Source: Chara braunii
Lineage: Eukaryota; Streptophyta; Charophyceae; Charales; Characeae
NCBI GenBank assembly: GCA_003427395.1
Contig: BFEA01000254.1
Span: forward strand, 1,257,295 to 1,319,143
DNA length: 61,849 bases
Reading direction: 5' to 3'
Of the stretch, positions 52,416-61,849 are shown piece by piece. The notes below the pieces were generated by a model. The model saw nothing but the letters and a program-made list of their open reading frames with translations, did no database searches and was not told the DNA's origin. The translations under genes were made by a program, and so were the position numbers. Numbering within the stretch: position 1 is the stretch's first letter; each line of letters opens with the position of its first letter.

Positions 52416-54170
52416 TACGTGGATACGATGGCGATGGGTAGAGAAGGTAACACCAAGGGCCCCCTTCCTCCCCTCTTATCCTCTTCTTTTCTCTCCTTGC
52501 CCGACAAATTCTGTTATTTTTCGAATCAATATCACGAGTTTATTCGGTTCCTATGCATCCTAGTAGGGAAGGGTATGTCGAATGGGTCGATTGTCAACAG
52601 TGTGTCTCCCGAGCCCACGATTTTTATATCCAATACAGGGGCACAGATAAACCCTGGTTATGTCCCTTTGTTTCAAACCGACAAAATCTCGACGGAGGCT
52701 CGATTCCTCGAAGCCACGTCCGAAGGGCTAGAAAAGACATGCCGATTCCGGCGTGCCGAGGTATGGACGGATGTCGTCTTGATAGCTGAACTGGTTGGAA
52801 ACTCCCTCCGAGAATTCACCAAGGACGATTGAAGGCGAGCCAACGAAAGAGCACGGGATTACCGATGGAACAACGGATAGTTAGAGAAACGAAAGACTGA
52901 CAGTACTGGGATCTGGATATCAATGCCTCATGCATTTATGAGATACGACTGGGTTAAGTCAGCTCACGAAGAAACCGCCGCCCACTTTGCTGTCAGGATT
53001 ACGGAATCAGCCATCAACAAAAACGAGTGGTACAGGTCTAATATCCCTGACGATTTTAAATTCATTGTTAAAAACTGTCCAGTCTGCTCGGCAGATAAGA
53101 CACCGATTCAGCCGCCTAGGTCGATAGTGCCCACTATAGTCGAACGACCATTTCAAAGGGTTAGCATGGATACCACAAATATTGTAGTGTTCCCTGGATC
53201 AAATAGATGTGAATATTCAATTCTTTTGCTATTCGTAGATCATTTCTCGAAATGGATCGAGGCCTACCCATGCAAAAGGCGACAGACAGCGGAAATCGTG
53301 CGGTATGTCAACCGCTTCCTGAGAACGCATCAAGACACCGAGGAAATCTTAACGGACAACGGGGCAGAATTCCCAGGATAAGTCTTGAGGAGCCTAGTCA
53401 TACATCGCATCTCCATTCGTAATACGGCTCCCCATATGTCGCAATCGAATGGACTGGTAGAAAATGCAAATAGGGTAATCAAGACAGCCTTGCGGTGAAA
53501 CATCGCGGCTAGAGACACGAGGCCTTGACCCGATATCGTAGACCACATCCTAGCTATCCACTGGGGGACCTCTCATGAGTCCACTGGCCTGACCCTTTTC
53601 AGTTATAGACCGATAGTCTGGCATGTGTAGCTCTGCCGAACCTAAACGACGAGACCACCATTGCGCGACGAGCCACGAGCGCGATGGTCAAAGACAAGGT
53701 CCAACGCCACTTAGAGTTGATGGAAACGGCCCTCCACCGGTTAGCTTGAAAAAGACAGCGGAAGACCGAAATGGCCCACGGACAGCAGGTCTGAAGCTAT
53801 GAGGCCCGAAATGGGAACGCTGGACCTCGACCCTAGTATAAATTAGGGGACATAGTGCAGGTAAGGAAATGTGCTCACCAGGGTAAGTTAGCGCCATGAT
53901 TCTTCGGGCGATTCCACGTAGTCGAGTTCGGTCCTAGCAGAGTAAGCATGGTGCGACTTGCGCCGGAGGTCTCAGGAAGCCGATCGGCTCGGCCGATCAT
54001 TTGACATGTGATCCTATCTTCGTCCCTTGCCTCCTTTTCCCTCCTTCTCATCGTCTACGTCGTCCCTCGACTCTGAGGACGAAGACAACGATTTCGAACT
54101 CGAACCCGCCGATTCTCCCCCTTCTCAACCTTCGTCTTCATCGTCTCCACCATCTCCATGAGCTTTTCTA
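52416..54170 (+). pseudogene. Ty3/gypsy integrase and C-terminal tail
   Basis: 52923-53381 is open and holds HEETAAHF...CPVC (HHCC zinc region), VSMDTTNIVVF (first Asp), LLFVDHFSKWIEAYPCKRR and EEILTDNGAEF (second Asp). After a stop near 53380, SNGLVENANRVIKTAL supplies the Glu. The C-terminal part near 53830-53960 (VQVRK-CAHQGKLAP, FHVVEFGPSRVSMVRLAPE) ends in an acidic Ser-rich tail (STSSLDSEDEDNDFELEP) at about 54050-54110. All three catalytic residues remain, but several stops interrupt the frame. Confidence 0.9.
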
Positions 54171-54639
54171 CAGCGCAAGTCATCAACAAGCGCCTAATGA
54201 GACCTGAAGGGCACATCACGTCAATCCGGTAAGTGCACCGACCACGATTGAGCCCTAATTTGCTCCGATTCGCGACATTCTTCAACACGGCAGTCATCCA
54301 CGCGGCATCAAAATTTCGGTTTGCAAGGACCAGCGATCGAGCGCTTGTGTTGGCCGAGGTGTCGACTTTTCTACGGTTGTCTCCACCAGGTGTCAGCCAC
54401 GTGACAGTAATCGTCGCCTTCACCGGCGACCTTACGACAGAGCATCCAACGTCTCATACGGGCGTCCTCCGGTAGTTGCGACTATGGGCGCGGGATCTCA
54501 CGGCCGCCTGGATCCAACTATTAGCGCAATCTGGCGATCAGATCAGCTCCACGGACGACATCAATCTCAGCTAGCTCTGACTCTCTCCTGACACACCGGA
54601 GGTCATTATCCCGGATCTTCTCCCCTCCGCGCCGCCCCA

Positions 54640-54897
54640 ATGAACCCGCACCAACTCTCGACCTTCGGGCTTCCCTTTGATCTCCCTACCTTCTGGCAGT
54701 CCGCTACGGACGTCCCTCTCTCTTTTTGGATTAGGCAGTTGGACATTGTCGGGCGGCTCCATCCTTATCGCCGCCCTTACTTCCCTGATTTTTGCACAAA
54801 TTGTCCAATTAAAGTAATCCAATTAGACAAAATCGACAATCTATCGACATACATTTTTGGGGTTATCAGAGGAATTCACGGATTGCCGCCATACTAA
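54640..54897 (+). CDS. Extra ORF downstream of gypsy integrase, unknown
   Basis: 85 codons starting MNPHQLSTFGLPFDLPTFWQ, ending before the tandem arrays. Composition looks coding (varied residues, WIRQLDIVGRLHPYRRPYFP). It is placed where some gypsy elements carry an additional ORF, but no family is recognised. It might also be host sequence. Confidence 0.25.
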   Translation: MNPHQLSTFGLPFDLPTFWQSATDVPLSFWIRQLDIVGRLHPYRRPYFPDFCTNCPIKVIQLDKIDNLSTYIFGVIRGIHGLPPY

Positions 54898-54999
54898 AAG
54901 GTTACTTCAGCCTCTTATAAAGGTGACTAATGGGGGCTACATACAGGCTCATAATTGAGGTGCTCTTGGGATCAGTGCATGGGTATGCGAATGGACTTG

Positions 55000-55430
55000 A
55001 CGTACCAAGGACGGAGCCTAGGACTGACCCTTAGCGAGCAGGGCTGAACTGATGCACTGAGGACCAGGGCTAACGAGCGAAGGACCAGCCTAAAGTGCGG
55101 AGGACCAGGGGCAATTCGCGGACGACCAGCCTAGAGCGTGGAGGACCGGCCTAATGTGCGAAGGACCAGGGTCAATTCGTGGAGGACTAGCCCAGAGCAC
55201 GGAGGACCGGCCTAAAGTGCAGGGGCCCGGCCTAAAGCGTGGGGGACCAGTACCAATTCGCAGAGGACCAGCTTAGAGCGAGGAGGATCTGCCTAAAGTA
55301 CGGAGGACCGGAGTCTATTCACGAAAGACCTGCCTAAAGTGCGGAGGACCAACCTAGAGGACGAAGGACCAGGGCCTGTGCGCGAAGGACCAGCCTCGGC
55401 TACGGAGGACTGACCCGAATAATCTTGGAC
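55000..55430. repeat. Minisatellite, about 21-bp units in triplets
   Basis: Repeated GAGGACCAGCCTAAAGTGCG and GGACCAGGG-CAATTCGC variants. Three unit types alternate (CCTAAAG, CAATTCG, CCTAGAG), giving a higher order of about 62-66 bp. Confidence 0.85.
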
Positions 55431-55639
55431 ATGAACCTGCGACTAGGAATCGGGTCCTGGGCATAAAACTGATCTAGGCATTGTGAATCGGGCCCTACGT
55501 TATCACATAGGCATCACCGGGAGGACCGGGGCCCAAGCTAATGTTTAAGAAAGACCAAACGGGCCCGCTAGGATATAAGTCGCAATGCATGCTCGCAGTA
55601 AGGGGGGAGCGGGAACTGCACACACATGGGAACACATGA

Positions 55640-57130
55640 GGTCTTGGTCTGATTAGCGCACGGTAATGAGCGCACGGGAGGATGTGCTCCGTCGGATCAA
55701 CACACAGATTCCTCAACAAGGGTCTCATCAGCGCACGCCGCACTGTAATCAGCGGACGATGGTCAACGCACTGTATTTCATTGCACAGTGTTTCACCGCA
55801 CTCTAATTCGTGCATGACAATCGGCAGACGGTAGTTAGCGCACGGTAATCAACGCACAGGAGGATCTGCTCCGTCTTATCAACACATGGGCTCCTCAACA
55901 GGGGTCTCATCAGCACACGCTAATTAGTGGACGGTGGTCAGCGCACTGTATTTTAGTGCATGATATTTCAGCGTACCCTAATTCGTGCCCAACAATCAGC
56001 GAGCAGTAATTAGCGCACGGTAATCAGCACACTGTAATCAGTGCATAGGAGGATCTCCTCCGCCTGATCAACACACGGGCTCCTCAACAGGAGTCTCCTC
56101 AAGGCACGACAATCAGAGGACGGTGGTCAGCGCATTGTATTTCAGCACACTCTAATTCGCGCACAACAATCGACGAACGGTAATTAGCGCACGGTAATCA
56201 GAGCACTGGAGGGTCTGCTCCGTTTGATCAATACATGGGCTCCTCAACAGCGATCTCGTCAGCGCACGGTAATCATCGGATGGTGGTCGGCGCATTGTAT
56301 TTCAGTGCACGGTGTTTCATCGCACTTTAATTCGCACACAACAATCGACGGACGGTAATTAGCGCACAGTAATCAGCGCACGGGAGGATTTGCTCCATCT
56401 GAGCAACACATGGGCTCCCCCAGAGGGGTCTCATCAGCGCACGGAAATCAGCGAATGGTAGTCAACACAATGTATTTCAGTACACGATATTTCAGCGCAC
56501 CCTAATTCGCGCCCAACAAGCAGCGGGCAGTAATTAGCGCGCAGTAATCAGCGCACAGGAGGATGTGCTCCGTCTGATCAACACACTGGCTCCTCAATAG
56601 GGGTCTAATCAGCAGACAGTAATCAGCGGACGGTGGTCAGCGCACCGTATTTCAGTGCGCGGCATTTCAACACACTCTAATTCGAGCACAACAGGTAGCG
56701 GACAATAATTTTTGTGTGGTAATCAGCGCACGGGAGGATGTGCTCTGTCTGGTCAACACACGGGCTCCTCAACAGCGGTCTAATCAACGCACGGTAATCA
56801 GAAGATGGTGGTTAGCGCATTGTATTTCAGTGCACCGTATTTCAGCGCGTGGTAATCATCGGCGCAGGGTATTTCAACACAAGGTATTTCAGTGCACGGT
56901 ATATCAGCGCACTCTTATTAGCGCATGGTAATCGATGGACATTGGTCAGCACATGGTAATCAGTGAGCGGTGAGTGGTGAGCAGTGCACGGTAATTAGAT
57001 AACAAAAATCAGACCACAGTTCAAATGGTAATAATCAGCGAACGAAAATCACGATAACCAGCGAATGAAAATCAATGAACGGTAATTAGCAGCGAAGGGT
57101 AATCAGAGCACGGTAATCAGCGAACATCAA
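55640..57130. repeat. Higher-order tandem array, period about 175 bp
   Basis: Built from monomers of about 12-15 bp of type CAGCGCACGGTAAT. A marker block GGAGGAT-TGCTCCGTCTGATC occurs at 55677, 55859, 56048, 56208, 56383, 56558 and 56733. Intervals are 182, 189, 160, 175, 175 and 175 bp. The last unit degenerates from about 56850 to 57130. Confidence 0.9.
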
Positions 57131-57899
57131 CGTACAACAATCAACAGACGACAGTGATCGGCGGATGTTTAGAGTACACACGGTGCTCTACCCACGCACG
57201 CTTGGGATGCACAAACATAGAACACGTGGTGCGTGGGGAAAAGTGCGCGAGGAGCCTAATTAAGGGGGGCTTATCAAGCGTCCGAGAAGAGCTCGGGACG
57301 AACAGACACACTGAGTATAGTTGAGGACAAGGCCCCGACTTTAATCACACACGGAAACTCGCCATTTGGAAGGCGTATGAAACCACCCTCGAAAGGAGCC
57401 AATTATGAGCTCTAATTGATGCATCAATTAAGAGAGAGTACAACGCATAAGAGATACACAGGGTTTGCTCCCATGTGCTTGCGCATAAACCAGTTCAGCG
57501 TTATGGGTCACATTCGGGCACGGGGGACATTGTTCTAAACGGTGATTAATCACACGCGGTGATCAGTCACACATGAGGACCAGTCATGCATGGGAATAAC
57601 GAATGCATGGGCACATAAGATGTGTTCATTTCTCCTGATGTATGAACCTGTTGTTGAGAGATCAAGTGGAGTGTCGAATGCACAGTGATGATGAACCTAC
57701 CCACGTTTCTTGCTCGAGATTCATTTCTATTTTTTCCTATTTAGTGATAAATCAAGTGGGCAGCCAGTGCGGCAACACGGCCCTAAGCAAAGGTCTTTGC
57801 TCGGTCTTTGCTCGGTCACCATGATCAGAATGTTTTGCAGATGCTCTTTCACGGGGTCCGGATCATTGCACCGCAGTCTATTCGACCTCCGAGATCAAT
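57131..57899. other. Non-coding, no feature seen
   Basis: No gene seen. Contains a short palindrome AATTGATGCATCAATT at 57415-57430. Confidence 0.5.
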
Positions 57900-59020
57900 G
57901 ATGACATGCGGGCAACTTCATCTTTGGCTACCAAGTCGACCTCGAGTTTTGTGACAAGTACACAAACTGCTCCTATCCTAATCCGGCGCCATGACACTAC
58001 CAGATCCAAGAGTGATACTCGCTTGCCCACACGAGGGGGAAGGATCTTTTTTGCGTTCCAAGTGACTCTAACTCAGCTTGTGTACGCGACTTCCTGGCGA
58101 GTTCCACGACGCTCCCACCATCGGACACTTTGGAGTTATTGAACGATTGGCCGACTTCGCGAGCGATTTTGGTGGTCCAACCTTCTCGGCGACATCACAC
58201 GCTATTGTGAGTCATGTGAGGTTTGCCGACGCTGCAAATCCCGCAAACATCGTTCGTACGGCGAGTTGCGGTCATTACCGCTCCCCTTACGCAGAAGGGA
58301 AGCGATTGTCATGGACATCACAGGGCCGTTCCCCAAGCACAAGACCGGCGTGGATGGGATTCTCACGGTGGTCGATCGACTCACCAAGTTCGCCATGTTC
58401 TTGCCTTGCCGCTATCATGGCAAGGCACCGGAGTTGGCCGAGGTTCTTTACGCCTATTGGATTCGAACCAAGGGTTACCCCAAGGAAATCGTCTATGATC
58501 GTGACACTCGGTTCATGTATGATTTTCGGTTGGCACTCATCAAACGATGAGGCTCATCTCTCAAGCCGAGTTCATCTCGTCAGCCCCAAACCGATTGCCA
58601 AACAGAGAGGGCACATCAGACCGCACAGGTTCTTCTTCGCACTCTTATCCATCCCGGCCAAAATGATTGAGTTGAGTGGCTGTCGGATGTTGAGTTAGCA
58701 TACAACTCATCCATTCATCCGGCAATCGGGATGTCTCCCTTTGAGTTCGAGCACGACTCGCCGGTCTCCGCGCCGTTGGACACCATCATCCCACGGACGA
58801 CCGAGAGCGACGAACATTTTTTTCCTTGGGTCGGATGCAAGAGCTACTTGTCAAGGCAAGCGACCAGATGGCAAAGACGCAACAACGCATGAGCCAACAG
58901 GCCAATCGCCAGTGTCTTCCTTGTCCATTCCGCGTCGGTGACCTCGTATGGGTCTCCGCCGCCGAATTCAACCTCGAACAAGATATCTCTCCCAAGCTCC
59001 TCCCAAAATGAATGGGGCCC
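57900..59020 (+). pseudogene. Second Ty3/gypsy integrase fragment
   Basis: Shifting frames show the end of RT/RNase H-integrase linker (LAHTRG, then CVPSDS). Next come FHDAPTIGHFGVIERLA (His motif), RYCESCEVCRRCKSRKHRSY (Cys motif), IVMDITGPFPKHKTG (first Asp), DGILTVVDRLTKFAMFLPCR and GYPKEIVYDRDTRF (second Asp). DCQTERAHQT (Glu) follows and the fragment ends with LAYNSSIHPAIGMSPFEF and FRVGDLVWVSAAEFNL. It is a different gypsy lineage from the 48-54 kb element. At least four frame breaks occur; all three catalytic residues remain readable. No chromodomain is visible. Confidence 0.9.
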
Positions 59021-60545
59021 TGACCGATCATGGCACCGGTAGGGGTCCAGACCGACTAGGCCGTTTGAGGCCAGTATCTTAGGAGCGCCCAGCAAACCCA
59101 ACGCTACTTATAGCTGGGCTGAGGCTGGGCAGGGACAGATGGGTTAGCTCACTTCTTGAGTGACACGCTGATGGATCCAGCACTACGCTGTTTGGCGTTG
59201 CGCTCCTGAGTTTGAGGTTGACCACCGGAAGGCAGAGGGGCGTAGGCCATAGCTGCGACCAAGGGAACTTACCTGACGCCATAGCTGGAAATCCCCGTGC
59301 ACGAGCTACCTGCACACGACGACATAGAACGACGGTCAGTTTGACGTAGCACTTGCAAGCGAGGCAGCAAGGGAGGCGACCTCTTCTTCTTCGTTAACCT
59401 CCCTGTTTTCCTCCTCCTCATTCTTCTTCCTCTTCTTCTTCTTCTTCTTTGACTTCATCAGATATGAGAGTGAGAGAGAGGTTACAGGTAGAGGATACAG
59501 ACAGAGGTTACTGTACGCAGAATGCCTAGGATCTGATCCGACATTCTTGAGACAGACATTGATTGGACATCGGTAAGGGATTATTTTTGGACTTCGCTGT
59601 TGCGATCTTGGTCTTTTCTCTCCCCTCCATCTTTGTCTCTCCTCTTCCCCCCATCTCTCATTTCTGATCTCTCCCCATGTGCATGCACCAAGGAGGGACC
59701 TTTCTTCTTTGTGTGTGGCCCCTCCTCCTCTCTCACATGTGTGATGAATGATGGGGTGTCGCTTCAGTCCCGGTCAGGTCAGGACTTATCTTAAAGTCTT
59801 CCACTGCGCTCTTTTGTGCCATTTTTTATGTATTAGGATGTACATTGCCTGTCGATGTTTCACTGACATTGCATTGTCCATTCAGTCCTTTTCATCACAT
59901 TGTGGATCCTTGGCTTCACGTACATTGCCCAACTGGGCATGTATCAGCTACGCACTTTGAGCCTTCCCACCCTTTGATCTGCGAGTTAGTCACGAATGCA
60001 CTCGGCGTATGCATTCAGAGTCTGGTGCACGAACTTAGAAAATGTAGAAGCCCTTTTCTCACCCTTCATCACTTATGCAACCTATTTATGAGCCGGACCT
60101 CAATCCCCTTTCTGTACACTGTAAAAGAAAAGAAAAGAAATAAATAAAAATAGAATAAAATTTACAGATTTGGCCTCCAGATTTGAGATTTGGGTCCGAG
60201 CTCGATCTGAAGTTTTAGCAGTTCATAAGTCTGATACAATTTTTTTTATTTTTTATTTTTTTATTTTTTTAAATTACATATTGATCAGACAGCAACTGCT
60301 GCCGTTCTTCAACTCCATTCCAAAAATCATGAGCGGCCATGGTCTGCTCGGTATGGAGGGAACTTTACCAAGTATTCGAAGCACACAACTCGTGCTGATT
60401 GCCTCCCCTGGTCAAGTACAGATTGCTCTTCGGAGCATCACTTGCATGTCTGGTTATGATGCATATGACAACCCTTGATTACAACTTCTTGCCTGTGTGC
60501 ATAGTGAATCTCATCACATTGTGGGACTTTCAAGAGATTGTGGCA
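59021..60545. other. Non-coding, no proven gene
   Basis: A CTT-rich tract lies at 59382-59450. Pyrimidine-rich sequence continues to about 59690. An A-rich string lies at 60121-60160 and a T run at 60239-60270. No domain is recognised in the short ORFs. Confidence 0.5.
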
Positions 60546-60780
60546 ATTACCGTTATTCATATATTTCAAATATATTGCATATATGATCTAATATTTTACA
60601 TAGGATCTCTATTTATTATTCTGTTGGAAATAAGAATACTATAGATACTATAGAGATCCTATAAATACAAGAATATACAATATATAAATTTATATACAAT
60701 ATATAAATTGATATACAATATTATATATGTATTGTATATAAATTTATATATTGTATATTTATTTCTATGAATTTACGTGC
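60546..60780. other. AT-rich palindromic segment
   Basis: ATAGGATCTCTAT (60600-60612) pairs with ATAGAGATCCTAT (60649-60661). After it TATATAAATTTATATA-type palindromes repeat at 60683, 60700 and 60737. It may be a small AT-rich MITE or a cruciform-forming site. Confidence 0.7.
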
Positions 60781-61047
60781 AAATCCAAAGATCACGTGTG
60801 AGAGATAGGCTGGTATTATGTCCATTCGTCCACGAAACTAGGATCGCTACGGTCACTTTATTTGGCTTCAAGTTCCCCTCCATACAATGGTGTCCGATCG
60901 TTAGTTCACCCTTTCACCCTGAAGTTATGTCTCTTAATCGCCCCCAGTCTCAAAACTCCGTGCGAAAACAGGCAGTTTCCCGACCTCAAAAACTCAGCCT
61001 CATACTGTTTTCTTACGATCTCAAACTATTTTCTGATGATTTGCGCA

Positions 61048-61128
<81 letters not shown>

Positions 61129-61430
61129 AACCTCTCTCTCACTTTTTGCAGTCTCTCCCTCTCTGGGCAGTCTCTCTCACACTCTGCCAAATTTCTCTCT
61201 TTCTCTGCGCAGTTTCTCTCTCACTATGCGCAACCTCTCTCTCTTTGTGCAGTTTCTCTCTCACTCTCTCTGCGCACACACTCTCATTCACACAGCCACA
61301 CAGACTCGTCTCTCTCTCACTGCCACATTCTCACACACACTCACACACACACGCACACACACACACACACGCACACACACACACACACACATACACACAC
61401 ACACACACAACGCACTCCCTCTCTCTAAAG
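61048..61430. repeat. (CT)n, degenerate TCTCTCTCACTCTGCGCAGT repeats, (CA)n
   Basis: (CT)n at 61049-61124, then units of about 20-30 bp with TGCGCAGTTTCTCTCTCAC, then (CA)n with scattered CG at 61330-61410. Confidence 0.9.
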
Positions 61431-61689
61431 TAGTCCACTCACTGTTTGTCACTCAGCGCACTCTTGCCCCCTCAATCTGCGCATTCACTCACTTGTTCAT
61501 GCCCGTCTCATCACTTTCGCCCACAGACCCGGTTGGGAAGTCAAATGTACTACCTAGTCATGGTTGAAATGAGGGATGAGATCAACCATTGCTATTTTTG
61601 AGGAAAGTCATTTTATATCAATTTAGTCTCACTGACAATGCATCAGGGTTGTGCATCAAGCCCGGTGCCTTATAATAATTAGTGATCAG

Positions 61690-61849
61690 ATCAACCATGC
61701 ACTGAGTCTGCGCAGTTTCTCTCTCACTCTGCACAGTCTCTCTCTCACTTTGTGTCGTTTCTCTCTCAAGCTCTCTGCGCATACACTCTCCCTGCCTCTC
61801 ACTCACACAGACTCGTCTCTCTCTCTCTGACACATTCTCACACACACTC
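61690..61849. repeat. Second block of TGCGCAGTTTCTCTCTC repeats
   Basis: The same short units as 61140-61290 return after about 260 bp of unique DNA and run to the window end with CACACAGACTCGTCTCTCTC, also seen at 61295-61318. A segmental duplication is likely. Confidence 0.8.

Noticed and set aside
54980-57130. Replication origin or iteron-like array
   Set aside because: Large eukaryotic higher-order satellite with no initiator gene or known origin motif.

Overview
This window is repeat-dominated eukaryotic nuclear DNA. No intact protein-coding gene was found with confidence. It contains a tRNA-headed SINE, a U6 snRNA-like fragment, a non-LTR (LINE) retrotransposon, Ty3/gypsy polyproteins, PIF/Harbinger transposase and Myb/SANT-like pieces, foldback elements, satellites and very long (GA)n/(CA)n tracts. 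The U6 and gypsy features and the Harbinger-type Myb/SANT repertoire fit a streptophyte, perhaps a charophyte alga such as Chara. That assignment is inference; nothing in the sequence names the organism.

Layout. 1-3.8 kb: a degraded LINE on the minus strand. 4.5-6.1 kb and 21.0-24.6 kb: two copies, in opposite orientation, of one dispersed repeat. The first copy carries a 311-bp palindrome. The second carries a seven-unit array of hairpins whose stems change while the loop stays constant. 6.1-21.0 kb: a cluster of related Harbinger-like elements with ends of the type GGGC-CGTTAGACNCTCC. Three have both ends, and one of these sits near the centre of an older foldback element. Each contains a strongly hydrophobic ORF followed by a basic tail; two loci also carry a broken Myb/SANT-like ORF. 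25-33 kb: microsatellites, minisatellites and retrotransposon-like non-coding DNA with recurring perfect hairpins. 33-37.8 kb: a duplicated 701-bp block and two satellites (about 91 and 81 bp). 38-41 kb: a weak candidate spliced gene and diverged tandem repeats. 41.8-43.2 kb: a Harbinger transposase whose middle about 400 bp is inverted. 47.4-55 kb: a gypsy element with gag, protease, RT/RNase H and integrase, all disabled. 55-57.1 kb: two tandem arrays, one with a higher-order period of about 175 bp. 57.9-59 kb: a second gypsy integrase. 59-61.8 kb: AT-rich palindromes and (CT)n/(CA)n repeats.

Assembly quality matters here. Two exact 38-bp Nextera mate-pair junction adapters (35168-35205, 47166-47203) are each followed by a sequence-identical duplication of upstream DNA. 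There are also three long N gaps and three single-N joins. Order and copy number around 33-36 kb and 47 kb should not be taken as genomic fact.

Functionally, the mobile elements look dead: stops, frameshifts or lost catalytic residues occur in every coding region examined. The more interesting material is structural: covarying hairpins, foldbacks, nested insertions and higher-order satellites.
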